64,000 nucleotides of DNA, from the NCBI RefSeq assembly GCF_020400655.1, contig NZ_JAINRC010000018.1, positions 1 to 64,000 on the forward strand, written 5' to 3'. Position 1 is the stretch's first letter. Each line of letters starts with the position of its first letter. The stretch is from Streptomyces spinosus (GTDB lineage Bacteria; Actinomycetota; Actinomycetes; Streptomycetales; Streptomycetaceae). The notes beneath the pieces were generated by a model. That model was not told the origin of the DNA and made no database searches. It saw only the letters and a program-made list of their open reading frames with translations. Positions 25,747 to 34,819 of this stretch are shown piece after piece. Made by a program: the position numbers and the translations under genes.

Positions 25747-26124
25747 ATGTCTGAGGCAGAGATGACGGGTACCGAACACGCCGGACAGACCGGGCAGCTG
25801 TCGGTCGGGACCACCGTCACCGACGGCATCCGCGTGCTGGCCCTGGCCGGGGAAATCGACCACCACACCGGCGACACCCTGCGCCATGCCCTGGACGCCT
25901 CCGGCACTCCCCGCCCCCGCGTCGTCGTCGACATGCGCCAGGTCACCTTCATGGACTCCAGCGGCATCAACATCCTCATCGCCGCCCACCAGGCCCTCGG
26001 CGAGGCCGGCGGCTGGCTGCGCCTGGCCGCTGTCGGCGCATCCGTGATGCGCACCCTCACCCTCATCGGCGTCGACGCCGTCATCGACTGCCGCGAAACC
26101 CTCGGCCAAGCCCTCACCGACTGA
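25747..26124 (+). CDS. STAS domain anti-sigma factor antagonist
   Basis: This 125-residue protein is an SpoIIAA/RsbV-like STAS domain from about residue 16 to 120. The phosphorylatable serine sits in VTFMDSSGINILIAAHQ at about residues 71-72. The kinase encoded divergently at 25108-25599 is the natural partner. Unphosphorylated STAS protein would bind the kinase and free its target. It is related to the second STAS protein at 28196-28561, which shares the FIDSSGIN block and the GGWLRLA segment. Confidence 0.92.
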   Translation: MSEAEMTGTEHAGQTGQLSVGTTVTDGIRVLALAGEIDHHTGDTLRHALDASGTPRPRVVVDMRQVTFMDSSGINILIAAHQALGEAGGWLRLAAVGASVMRTLTLIGVDAVIDCRETLGQALTD

Positions 26125-26807
26125 CCGCCGACCGGTCCCCGGCCGGCGAAGTCGTCCGTGCGGCCTGGCTGGTGTGCAAAGACGGCGCCGGCCGAGCCGG
26201 CCTCTGGGGCGGCCCGACGCTCAAGCGACGGCGTGCGCAGGACATCTGACGGGCCGTGGCCGCCCACCGGGCCCGACTCGTCGCTGCCCGTGGGCTAGGT
26301 TCCGGTTCCCTACGTCCGCGTCGACGCCTCCGTCCGGTGAATCCCGTCCTGGGCGCATGTGGGGCACCTCCTCCCCTGCTCCGCCACGTGCCGGGGCCGC
26401 TCTGTACAGCACGCACGGCGCCTGGAATGCCCGCCCTGCTCCCCCACCACCCGTGCCGCACCCGTAACCGCCCCGACTCACTGGCGCGACCTGGGTTTAC
26501 CCGGCGTAACATCCGGTGCGGTGATCACGCTGATGGTAGGTGACAGCTCCGCTCGCCCGTTGCGGACTGTCCGGCCACGGGCGCCTGCCTCCACTCGTCC
26601 GAGTGCGAACTCCGCCCCTGCGCCCCGTGCCCGCCATCGACCTCGCTCTCGCAGGAACGGAGTGCACTCAGACCTACCTGCCTTGTGGGAACTTGCGCCT
26701 CTTCTCGCCCGGGTCGCTCCTCTGACCGCCGCCACGGTTCACAGAAACAACACGTGCTTTTGATACCCACGAAAGTCCGGTCCGCCGGACCCCGGCACGC
26801 CCGCACC
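26125..26807. other. Long intergenic region
   Basis: There is no convincing gene in 683 bases. Short frames exist on both strands without ribosome-binding sites or families. It presumably holds the promoter of the MFS gene. An AT-richer patch at about 26,500-26,560 (TTTACCCGGCGTAAC) may be part of it. Confidence 0.4.
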
Positions 26808-28019
26808 GTGACCCACGGTCGGGTTCGCGGTGTCTATCTGCCGCGCCTCGCGGATGCCCTCGCCTCCTCCATGGCCACCTACGGCATTCCCCTGCTGGTA
26901 CTGGGCGCGACCAAATCGTCGTCGCTGACCGGGATCGCCTTCGTCATGGCCTGGGCTCCGCGGCTGTGCACGTTCGCCCTGGCCGGCCTGGCCGTCGACC
27001 GTTTCGGGCCCACCCGGGTCTTCCGGCTGGCCGCCACGGCGCGTGCGCTCGTCACCGCTCTCGCCGTGCCCGCCCTGGCGACGGCGGACGACGCCACCAC
27101 CCCGGGGCTGGTCATGCTCCTGGCGGCGTGCGCGGGCTGCCTCACCCAGTTCAGCTTCATCGCGGCCGAGAGTGTCGGCGCCGTCGCCAGCCGGGACGCC
27201 GGCGACACCGCGCACCGCCTCCAGTCCGTGCTGCTGGGCATCGACCAGGCAGCGGCCCTGGCCGGCCCCGCGGCAGGCGGTCTCCTCCTTCAGTGGGCCG
27301 GGTTCAGCGGCATGCTCACGGCCATCAGTGGCTTGTCGGTGGTGTCGGCCGCCATCACCCCTGCCATGCACCGGCCGTCCGCGCAGGCAGGGGAAGCGGC
27401 CGTACCGGCCGCCAGGGGATGGCGCACCGGCTGGGCGACCCTGCGTGCGCTGCCGGCGCTCACCTGGCTGGTGGTGGGGCTCGCACTGTCCAACCTGGCG
27501 CTCGGCCTGCTGGAGGCGGCGACCCCGGTCATCGTGGTGCAGCGACTCGGCCGGTCCAGCGCCCTGGTCGGGGTGGTGTGGTCCTGCGCGGCCGCGGCCT
27601 CGCTGCTCGCGGTCGCCGCCGGCCGCGTCGCGATCGACCGGTGGGGGCTGCAGGGGGTGGGCCGCTGCGCCGCCCTCGTGACCGTGGTGCCGTGCTTCCT
27701 GATCGCGCACACGGGCTCGTACCTGACGTACCTGGCCCTGATCGCCCTCTTCATGGCAGGTGACAGCGTGCTGGCCGTCGTACTGCGCACTCTTCGCTCC
27801 CACCTCATCCCCGCCGAGGTGTTCGGCAGCACGCTGTCCGTCACCGTGCTGATCCTGCTCGCGCCCTACCCCGTCGCCGGCATCCTCATGGCCCTCATCG
27901 ACCCCGCCGCCCTGCACACGACGATCACCGTCTGCGCCGCCCTGCAATGCCTCGGCCTGGCCTGCGCCTTCACCCGCGGCACCCGCCCCCGGCCGCGCCA
28001 CGCCAGGCATCGGAAATGA
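26808..28019 (+). CDS. MFS transporter
   Basis: This protein of about 403 residues has twelve predicted helices. The first begins at YLPRLADALASSMATYGIPLL, and the cytoplasmic loop after the second pair contains DRFGPTRVFR, a degenerate MFS motif A. It resembles drug-type exporters of actinomycetes; the substrate is unknown. No clear RBS marks the start. GTG 26808 gives the shortest sensible N-terminus, and GTG 26754 is possible. It lies between the two STAS genes. Confidence 0.82.
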   Translation: MTHGRVRGVYLPRLADALASSMATYGIPLLVLGATKSSSLTGIAFVMAWAPRLCTFALAGLAVDRFGPTRVFRLAATARALVTALAVPALATADDATTPGLVMLLAACAGCLTQFSFIAAESVGAVASRDAGDTAHRLQSVLLGIDQAAALAGPAAGGLLLQWAGFSGMLTAISGLSVVSAAITPAMHRPSAQAGEAAVPAARGWRTGWATLRALPALTWLVVGLALSNLALGLLEAATPVIVVQRLGRSSALVGVVWSCAAAASLLAVAAGRVAIDRWGLQGVGRCAALVTVVPCFLIAHTGSYLTYLALIALFMAGDSVLAVVLRTLRSHLIPAEVFGSTLSVTVLILLAPYPVAGILMALIDPAALHTTITVCAALQCLGLACAFTRGTRPRPRHARHRK

Positions 28020-28188
28020 GGACGACCTGAACTCCTGCCGCGGAGGGCGGCCGGCCGATCGGCAGCGGAGTGGTGTGCCGGTGTCCCCTTGGGGCCGGCG
28101 CGGGACGTGCGGGTGTTCCCCGGCACGGCGCGCCCGCGGCCGAGACGGCGCCGCCATCGACGTGGCCGGTACGGGCCGAGGCAGTCCG

Positions 28189-28207
28189 CTTGCCGTCAGG
28201 CGGCAAG
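28189..28207. terminator. Small hairpin between convergent genes
   Basis: CTTGCCG (28189-28195) and CGGCAAG (28201-28207) pair around five bases, overlapping the stop codon of the minus-strand STAS gene. It could terminate both converging transcripts. The stem is short, so this is tentative. Confidence 0.35.
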
Positions 28208-28561
28208 TGCACGGCAGGTGCTGGGGTAGCAGCCCATGATCTCGTGCAGGCCGACCAACTCGATGATGCGCAGGACCGGTTCGACGGGGCCGGCCAGACG
28301 CAGCCAGCCTCCGGCGCGCTGTGCGGCGTGGTGGGCGGTGATGAAGGCGTTGATGCCGCTGGAGTCGATGAAGGTGACGGCGCTGAGGTTGATCACGGTG
28401 CGGGCCGTGGCCGCACCGCGGGGGAAGAGGAGGGTGTCGCTGAGGTCGTCGACGTTGTGGTGGTCGATGGCGCCGTGCAGCGTGACGATGCTGACGTCCT
28501 CTGCGGCGGCGGTCTGTTCGGATGGCAGGTGACGGGGACGGGCCCCGGGGTGGGATGGCAT
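28196..28561 (-). CDS. STAS domain anti-sigma factor antagonist
   Basis: This 121-residue SpoIIAA-like STAS protein has the phospho-site region VTFIDSSGINAFITAHHA at about residues 63-80, followed by GGWLRLAGPVEPVLRIIELVG. It closely parallels the STAS protein at 25747-26124, so the two may be paralogues competing for one kinase (25108-25599). It ends with two cysteines close together (CYPSTC), an uncommon feature for the family. It converges on the MFS gene. Confidence 0.9.
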   Translation of the reverse strand: MPSHPGARPRHLPSEQTAAAEDVSIVTLHGAIDHHNVDDLSDTLLFPRGAATARTVINLSAVTFIDSSGINAFITAHHAAQRAGGWLRLAGPVEPVLRIIELVGLHEIMGCYPSTCRALAA

Positions 28562-29341
28562 GGCGCCTTCGGTGAGCTGTCGCGGGTGAGGGGGCTACTG
28601 CCTGGTCCGGACAGGATCGGCCGGCATCTGTCGAGGATAAGCGGCATCTGTCCGTGGCGTCTGCGATGCACCGAATCCGGTCGGCCTGGCGGGTATACGC
28701 GTGATAATGCTTCGCCGTCGGCCGCGCCGCCCCATGCCGGCACCTGACGCGAGCGGTGCGGGTGTCAGGCGGTGAAGGAGCGGACGTAGGCGAGGGGGCG
28801 TTCATCGAGGCCCGCATCGGTTCCGCGGTGCGCAGGGGCTGGCATTCGCAGGGCTGGCTGCCGCAGGGTCCGGCTCAGGAGGCTGCCGCCCTGCGGGGCG
28901 GTGAGCAGGGCCTATGACAGCGCGTCGAGGTCGGCCTCAGGCCTTCCCGAGCCTGCTCGTCGGTGGGGCTCGGTTCGCCGGCCAGGGAGGTCAGCGCGCA
29001 GCTGACGGTGGTGTCGACGTGACTCACCCGGACCGCGTCGCCGGCGCGTCCGCCGGCGCGGCTGTGGCGGCGCGGGTATCCCGAGGAGTCCCGTTCGGCG
29101 CGGTACGCGCGGCGCAACGAGGGTCGGCCCCGGCGCGGAGCGCGCACGCTCTACGCGGACCGCGGCTGCGACGCCGACACGACGGCTACCGCGAACAGGT
29201 CAGCGTGCCCGCGGTACCGTGCGCAGGGCCCGCATGACCGGCCGGCCGCGCGTGAGGAGGGCGGGCGCCGGAGGTCCGGCCGCCGGACCACTCGTCGTAC
29301 GAGTCGGCCTACGACGGGCCGACCGGCACACCCACGCCTCT
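28562..29341. other. Long region without an intact gene
   Basis: Codon bias is erratic over these 780 bases and no RBS-linked start is present. A stretch at 29149-29220 reads LYADRGCDAD and then shifts frame to DGYREQV, resembling the DDE region of an IS5-type transposase. This suggests decayed mobile DNA. The promoter for the STAS gene probably lies at 28562-28700, an AT-richer segment. Confidence 0.45.
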
Positions 29342-29995
29342 CTACGACACGGACCGGATCGCGGAGATGTCGAACTGCAGTCGGACCTTCTCGCTGACCA
29401 TGGCGCCGCCCGTCTTGAGGCGCTGGTTGTAGGCCAGACCCCATTCGGTGCGGTCGATGGTGGTGGTGCCGTCGAAGCCGGCTCGCTCGTAGCCGAACGG
29501 ATCCAGGACCGACCCGAGGTAGTCGAGTTGCAGGTGGACGGGCCGGGTGACGTCGCGGATGGTCAGGTCCCCGGTCATGCGGAACGTCCCCCCGCCCTCG
29601 TGGCTGGTGGAGGTGGAGCGGAAGGTCATGTCCGGGTAGCGACGCGCGTCGAAGAAGTCCGGCCCGATGATGTGCGCGTCCCTCTGCTCCACGCCCGTGT
29701 CGACGCTGGCGACCCGGATGACGAGCTCGGCCCGCGACTCGGAGGGCCGGCCTCCGTCGAAGTACAACGTGCTGTCGTAGTCGGTGAAGGCCCCCCGGAC
29801 CGTGGTCACCATGGCGTGCCTGACGGAGAACCCGATGCGGCTGTGGGCGTGGTCGATGGCCCACAGCCCGGTCAGCGCCTGGAACGCCGGATCGAGCGCG
29901 ACACTCCGGGGTGCGGCCGCCGTGTCCGGGGCGCCCGGCCCGGCAGGCGTCGTCGGGTCGATGACAGCGCTCTGGCGGCGACTGAAGATTCCCAT
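29342..29995 (-). CDS. YceI family protein
   Basis: This 217-residue protein has a YceI lipocalin-like beta-barrel from about residue 42 (LWAIDHAHSRIGFSVRHAMVTTVRGAF) to the end. YceI proteins bind isoprenoid-type lipids and are widely distributed with unclear roles. There is no signal peptide, so it should be cytoplasmic. A second, larger YceI gene lies upstream on the same strand (30222-31136), 226 bases away. Confidence 0.93.
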   Translation of the reverse strand: MGIFSRRQSAVIDPTTPAGPGAPDTAAAPRSVALDPAFQALTGLWAIDHAHSRIGFSVRHAMVTTVRGAFTDYDSTLYFDGGRPSESRAELVIRVASVDTGVEQRDAHIIGPDFFDARRYPDMTFRSTSTSHEGGGTFRMTGDLTIRDVTRPVHLQLDYLGSVLDPFGYERAGFDGTTTIDRTEWGLAYNQRLKTGGAMVSEKVRLQFDISAIRSVS

Positions 29996-30221
29996 ATGCG
30001 TGAGCCCTTTCCATCAGACCGCTCCGTGCTATCACGGCTTCGCCGGCACTGCCCGGCCGGATGGGCGGTCTCGTCTGGTTTCCATGCGGTCCACTGCAAA
30101 GCTCCACAGGAACAGCATGTTGTGGGGGGGCGCTGCCGGGCGGGCCGTATCGGCACACCGCGAACGGCTCGGAGGCGTCTGCCGGGCCGCGGTCCGCGTC
30201 TCGCGTGCCCCCCGTGAGGCG

Positions 30222-31136
30222 CTACTTCGGCGGCGTGGGGGTGTCGTGGGTGTGGTACATCGCCTGTACGTCCAGCTCCAGTTGGACGGTCGGACCGACG
30301 ACGGCGATGCCGCGGGCCAGCATGGAGCGCCAGTTGAGTGTGAAGTCCTCGCGGTGCAGCTCCGCCTTTGCGAGAGCCGCGCAGCGCAGTTCCTGCTCGT
30401 AGCCTCCGTTGACCGTCCCGAGGTAGGTCGTGTCGAGTCCGACGGAGCGGCTGGTGCCGTGCATGGTGAGCGTGCCGTGCAGGGTCCACTTGGAGCCGCC
30501 GCGGTAGGCGAACCGGGTGCTGGTGAAGTCGATGTACGGGAAGCGTTCGACGTCCAGGAAGTCGGCGGAACGAAGGTGGTTGTCGCGCGTGTTGTTGCCC
30601 GTGGAGATGCTGGAGGCGTCGATGCGCACCGAAACGTGTGAGTCCGCCATATTCGGTGCGATACGGATGCCGCCCTCGAAACGGGTGAACCGCCCATGTA
30701 CATGGGCCATGCCCACGTGCTTGGCGATGAACCGGATCGCGGTGTGCGGAGGGTCGAACAGCCAGGTCCCCGCCGTGGGGAGTTCCAGCTGTCGCGCGGG
30801 CTCGAGCGCGACGCGCCTCTGGGGCAGCGCCACCCCGGCGGCGATGTCCAGCTCCTCGCGGGCGGGCGACAGACCCTCGGCCACGGTCAGCACGCTGTAG
30901 GAGCCCGGTGACAGCGTCGCCATGAAGTAGCCGTGGGGGTCCGTGGTGCCCCGCGCGGCCACCCGGTGGCTGTCGAGCGCGGTCACCGTGACCTCGGCTC
31001 CGCCCATGGGCTGCCCCGTGGGATCCACGACCACGAAGCCGAACGCCCCGGCATCGGGCGGCAGCGGGACCGAGAGGCTCGGCACGGCACCGGCCGCGCC
31101 GCGGGAACGCCGACGCTGGAGCAACCTGAGAGCCAT
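30222..31136 (-). CDS. YceI protein with N-terminal carboxypeptidase-regulatory-like domain
   Basis: This 304-residue two-domain protein starts at ATG 31136 behind GAAAGGTGA. Residues 25-105 form a CarboxypepD_reg-like beta-sandwich (GAFGFVVVDPTGQPMGGAEV, DPHGYFMATLSPGSY). Residues 118-295 form a YceI barrel (TWLFDPPHTAIRFIAKHVGM). Adding a transthyretin-like sandwich to YceI recurs in Streptomyces but has no assigned function. It is probably co-transcribed with the shorter YceI gene downstream. Confidence 0.88.
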   Translation of the reverse strand: MALRLLQRRRSRGAAGAVPSLSVPLPPDAGAFGFVVVDPTGQPMGGAEVTVTALDSHRVAARGTTDPHGYFMATLSPGSYSVLTVAEGLSPAREELDIAAGVALPQRRVALEPARQLELPTAGTWLFDPPHTAIRFIAKHVGMAHVHGRFTRFEGGIRIAPNMADSHVSVRIDASSISTGNNTRDNHLRSADFLDVERFPYIDFTSTRFAYRGGSKWTLHGTLTMHGTSRSVGLDTTYLGTVNGGYEQELRCAALAKAELHREDFTLNWRSMLARGIAVVGPTVQLELDVQAMYHTHDTPTPPK

Positions 31137-31897
31137 TGAGTTCACCTTTCTCACATGCGTTACCGCCAGACGGTCCGCTCGGCTGCTTGCGTTCGCGGTC
31201 GCCAAGAATCACCTGCGGCAGCGGGACGGGCGCGAAGCGAACAGTTCATTGGCGATCATAGAGCCGTCCCTGCGCGGGTTCCGGGCCACAGCATCGAGGC
31301 TGCTCAACGCCCTGCGGGGGGCTGTCAGGCCAGCATTCAGGTCTCCGACCGGCCATATCGCGGTAGCCCGGCTTCATCTCTTTGCGACAACGCTGTGGTG
31401 AAGGGCACAGAAGCGGACCGCGATGTTCACAGGCAGTCTGCGGTTTCACCACGGACCCCACACCGGCGGCACGTGCAGCCCGGCCGTTCGGTGCTCCCTG
31501 CGAGGTGGCGACGGCGGTCCGTTGTGCCGAGCCGTCATCGAAGACCGACGGCCTCCGGCAGGCCGGTGTGAGCGTCGGGTGTGACGGAGCCTGTGGGGGT
31601 GCCGACCGGGGACGACCCCGGGTGTGACGGATCCGCTCGCCAGGCGGTGGGCCGTCGAGGACTCGTGACACGGGCACCCCGCGCAGCGGACCGGCCCCGA
31701 GCAGTCGGGCGGCGGCCTTCTCACTGCGCACCCCGCCCCCGGCGCCGGGGCACGTCACTGCCCCGGCACACCTGTCTCCGTTCCTCCGCCGTGGACGTCG
31801 GGAGCCGTGCGTCAGAAGCACTCCCGACCGCCCCCGCTCCTTCTACAGTCCTGTAGATTCAATCGGGAACGTCATCGTCTCACCGAGGAGGAGAGCA
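31137..31897. other. Intergenic region before terD
   Basis: No supportable gene was found in 761 bases. A minus-strand frame (31246-31821) is open but lacks an RBS and familiar motifs. The palindrome TCTACAGTCCTGTAGA (31842-31857), which runs into TAGATT (31854-31859), lies 40-55 bases before the terD start and may be its promoter and operator. Confidence 0.45.
31842..31857 (+). promoter_or_regulatory. Palindrome overlapping the candidate terD -10 box
   Basis: TCTACAG-TC-CTGTAGA is a 7+7 inverted repeat. TAGATT at 31854-31859 fits the actinomycete -10 consensus, so a protein bound to the palindrome would cover the promoter. No regulator is identified. Confidence 0.4.
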
Positions 31898-32473
31898 GTG
31901 GGAGTTTCCCTGTCCAAGGGTGGCAACGTCTCGCTCAGCAAGGAGGCGCCGGGTCTGACCGCCGTCCTGGTCGGACTGGGCTGGGACGTGCGGACCACCA
32001 CCGGTGCCGACTACGACCTGGACGCTTCGGCCCTGCTGCTCGACGCGTCCGGCAAGGTGCTCTCCGACCGGCACTTCGTCTTCTACAACAACCTGACCAG
32101 CCCCGACGGGTCGGTCGAGCACACCGGCGACAACCTGACGGGCGAGGGCGAGGGCGACGACGAGACCGTCAAGGTGAACCTCGCCGCCGTACCCGCCGAG
32201 GTCGACAAGATCCTCTTCCCCGTGTCGATCCACGATGCCGAGAGCCGCGGTCAGAGCTTCGGCCAGGTCCGCAACGCCTTCATCCGCATCGTCAACCAGG
32301 CCGACGGCGCGGAGATCGCCCGCTACGACCTCTCCGAGGACGCCTCCACCGAGACGGCGATGGTCTTCGGCGAGCTGTACCGGAACGGTGCCGAGTGGAA
32401 GTTCCGTGCCGTCGGCCAGGGATACGCCTCAGGGCTCGCCGGCATCGCCGCCGATTTCGGCGTCAACGTCTGA
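31898..32473 (+). CDS. terD: TerD family stress protein
   Basis: This 191-residue TerD-type protein begins VSLSKGGNVSLSKEAPGL. It contains the calcium-binding NDGS/D-like loops (DYDLDASALLLD, FVFYNNLTSPDGSVEHTGDN) and the C-terminal GFYRNGAEWKFRAVGQGY-type block. TerD proteins bind calcium, often in multiple copies in Streptomyces, and contribute to tellurite or oxidative stress tolerance and differentiation. The start GTG 31898 follows GAGGAGAG. A TatA-like gene follows 14 bases downstream. No terB, terC or terZ neighbour is present. Confidence 0.95.
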   Translation: MGVSLSKGGNVSLSKEAPGLTAVLVGLGWDVRTTTGADYDLDASALLLDASGKVLSDRHFVFYNNLTSPDGSVEHTGDNLTGEGEGDDETVKVNLAAVPAEVDKILFPVSIHDAESRGQSFGQVRNAFIRIVNQADGAEIARYDLSEDASTETAMVFGELYRNGAEWKFRAVGQGYASGLAGIAADFGVNV

Positions 32474-32487
32474 CGGGCGGCCCCTCC

Positions 32488-32754
32488 GTGTTCGGACTGA
32501 GCGAACTCGCGATCATCCTGATCGTCGTCATAGCCGTCCTGGCTGCCAAGAAGCTGCCCGAACTGGCCCGTTCGGCGGGCAAGTCGGCACGCATCCTCAA
32601 GGCCGAGGCCAAGGCGGCGAACGACGGACGGCCGACGGCGCAACCGCGCGTGATCCGCGGAGAGACCATCACCCGCCAGGACGCCTCCGCGGCTCCCGAC
32701 GCGGGCCACCGGCCGGCCACACCGCCCGCCGACGGGAAGCCGGAGCGGCACTGA
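32488..32754 (+). CDS. tatA: TatA-like twin-arginine translocase subunit
   Basis: This 88-residue protein has one N-terminal membrane helix (about 2-18, FGLSELAIILIVVIAVLA), the KKLPELARSAGKSARI amphipathic helix after the hinge, and a polar tail, the standard TatA/TatB plan. TatA multimers form the pore for folded twin-arginine substrates. GTG 32488 lies only 14 bases after terD and lacks a clear RBS, suggesting coupling. No tatC is nearby, so this is a supplementary copy. A strong terminator follows directly. Confidence 0.88.
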   Translation: MFGLSELAIILIVVIAVLAAKKLPELARSAGKSARILKAEAKAANDGRPTAQPRVIRGETITRQDASAAPDAGHRPATPPADGKPERH

Positions 32755-32755
32755 A

Positions 32756-32803
32756 GCGATGGGCAGGCGGTCGGCACCTGACGGGTGACCGCCTGCCCAT
32801 CGC
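32756..32803. terminator. Strong hairpin terminator after tatA
   Basis: Bases 32756-32772 pair perfectly with 32787-32803 (17 bp) around a 14-base loop. It begins two bases after the TatA stop codon. This is the longest perfect stem in the window and marks the end of the terD-tatA unit. Confidence 0.85.
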
Positions 32804-33052
32804 ACCGGGGCCGCTGTCGCCACGATGGACCCGCCGCCCGAAACAAGGATCATTCCCAGCGAATTACTCATCAGGGACCCGCTTCGTACCATCACCGCGC
32901 TGAACAGGATCAAGACGCGCCATGAACATCCGGCCGCCGCTCCGATAGCATGTTCGAACTCGCGCCGACTGCCCCTCCTGCCGACACCTGAATCCATGCC
33001 ACCCAGCGCGAAAAGTGACCCTGTATAACTACCCACCGCATCGGCCAGACAG

Positions 33053-34429
33053 TTGACAACTAGAACATCGCGGAAGTTTCCCCGAATAAACGGGATAACG
33101 ACACCCGCCGCGTGGCGTCAACCACGCGCGATACTGTGGGCCACGGTTGGTGTGGCGGCACTCGGTTTCCTCATCGCCCTGGAGATCTTCGCGCGTCGCC
33201 GCGCCGGCATACCGGGGCCGTTGACCGAACAGGCGAAAGAGACGATATTCGCGCCCAAGCCGGGGCCGCTGTACGCCGGTCTGGCCCTGACGATGGTGGT
33301 GCTCACCTGGCGGCAACGGTTCATCGCGGCCGGCGCCGCGATCGGCATCGACGTCGTCTTCGTACTGGTGCGTCGGGCGGTCGACGCCAAGGTGGCCGAC
33401 GGTCATCTCTTCGGCAACGGCGCGTTGTGGGTGATGTTGGGCTACGCGGTCATCGCCGTCACGCGCCGCAGCGGCCCGGAACGTGTCCTGCTGCTGAAGG
33501 GCGTCGGGCTGGGCCTGCTGCTGGCAGTCGGCCGTAAGACGGGTGACATCTGGCTGCTCATCACGGCGAAGACCCGCCCGGTCGTGCTCGATCAGTACGT
33601 GGCGACCGCCGATCAAGCGCTGGGCAATCCCTCGTGGCTGCTGGGCCGGATACTCCAGGCCACCGACCCGATCGGCACACACGTTCTCGGTCTCGTCTAC
33701 GCCCAGCTCGCGGTGGCCGCGGTCGTCGTCGCGCTGTACCAGCTGCGCGGCGTCGGGGTCGAAGGCCGCTTCCCGCGCCACCATCTGGTGCGCACCTTTC
33801 TGGTGATCGGCCTCCTCGGGCCGGGCATCTACATGCTCTTCCCGGTGGTCGGACCCGTCTTCGCCTACGGCCCGGGCGCCTCCGGAACCGGCGGCGTGCA
33901 CTGGGCGGTGGCCGACCTGTGGCCCCACACGCCACCGCCCGTCACCGCCCCGCACCCGATGTCCTACGACGAGATCACCCCTCGTAACTGCATGCCCAGC
34001 CTGCACACGGCGTGGGCCACCGCGATCTTCATCCACACCCGCAAGGGCCCGCGGACCCTGCGGTACGCGGGCACGTTCTGGCTGGTCGCCACGCTCGGCG
34101 CCACGCTGGGCTTCGGCTACCACTACGGCACGGACCTCATCGCCGGCGTGGTGTTCGCGCTCACGATCGAGGTGGCCCTGCGCTCGCTGGACCGCGGCTG
34201 GGACCGCTCAGGCGTCCGGCTGGTCGCTTACGGGACGGCGGTCTTCGCCGTGCTCCTGGTGTCCTACCGGTATCTGCCGACGGAGATGGCCGGACGCCCT
34301 TGGCTGTTCGGGCCGCTCCTCATTCTGGCGATGGCGTCAGTGATCCACCGTTACGTACGCATCACCGAACTCTGGGAACCGAAAGCCGCGCCGGCACCAC
34401 GGCCGGACCCGCGACCCGAGCTGGTCTGA
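33053..34429 (+). CDS. PAP2 superfamily membrane phosphatase
   Basis: This protein of about 458 residues has many membrane helices and two PAP2 catalytic blocks, RNCMPSLHTAWA (second phosphatase motif) and GFGYHYGTDLIAG (third motif), around residue 310-365. It resembles the inositol-phosphoceramide/AUR1-like branch of lipid phosphatases. It probably acts on a lipid or isoprenoid phosphate at the outer membrane face. The assigned TTG 33053 has no good RBS, so the true start may be downstream. The region before it is noticeably AT-richer. Confidence 0.85.
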   Translation: MTTRTSRKFPRINGITTPAAWRQPRAILWATVGVAALGFLIALEIFARRRAGIPGPLTEQAKETIFAPKPGPLYAGLALTMVVLTWRQRFIAAGAAIGIDVVFVLVRRAVDAKVADGHLFGNGALWVMLGYAVIAVTRRSGPERVLLLKGVGLGLLLAVGRKTGDIWLLITAKTRPVVLDQYVATADQALGNPSWLLGRILQATDPIGTHVLGLVYAQLAVAAVVVALYQLRGVGVEGRFPRHHLVRTFLVIGLLGPGIYMLFPVVGPVFAYGPGASGTGGVHWAVADLWPHTPPPVTAPHPMSYDEITPRNCMPSLHTAWATAIFIHTRKGPRTLRYAGTFWLVATLGATLGFGYHYGTDLIAGVVFALTIEVALRSLDRGWDRSGVRLVAYGTAVFAVLLVSYRYLPTEMAGRPWLFGPLLILAMASVIHRYVRITELWEPKAAPAPRPDPRPELV

Positions 34430-34795
34430 GGCACCGGTCCAGCCGGCTTCGGATCGAACGCGTTGCCGCCATTGCCGTACGTCGGCGTTTCGGCCAACCC
34501 TGTCGTATCGACGCTTCCTTGCGTACCAAGGGTCGGTGCACTGCGCACCTTCACCGATCCGCTCGATTCCGGGCTCCGCACGACGACCGAAAGAGCAGGT
34601 GTTCGAAAGCGCGTCGGCGTCGTTGAACCCGACGACACCGGCACGACTTCCCAGAAGGGGGCACGTTGACATCAGCCCGACCCCCCAGGACCCGAGACCT
34701 CGTTCACCGGCACGCGGCCGAGAACGCACCGACCGCGGCCCCTCCCCCGCCGGACAGGGGAAGCCCGACCGTGCCGAACGGCGCCGCCGCCGTCC
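34430..34795. other. Intergenic region
   Basis: These 366 bases contain no supported gene. A minus-strand frame at 34351-34644 overlaps the phosphatase 3' end antisense and has no RBS. It presumably carries the promoter of the methyltransferase gene. Confidence 0.4.
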
Positions 34796-34819
34796 ATGGT
34801 CACACGCAAGGCGGTCCTC

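Noticed and set aside
34351..34644. 97-codon minus-strand frame overlapping the PAP2 gene end
   Set aside because: No RBS, no family, and it runs antisense over real coding sequence.
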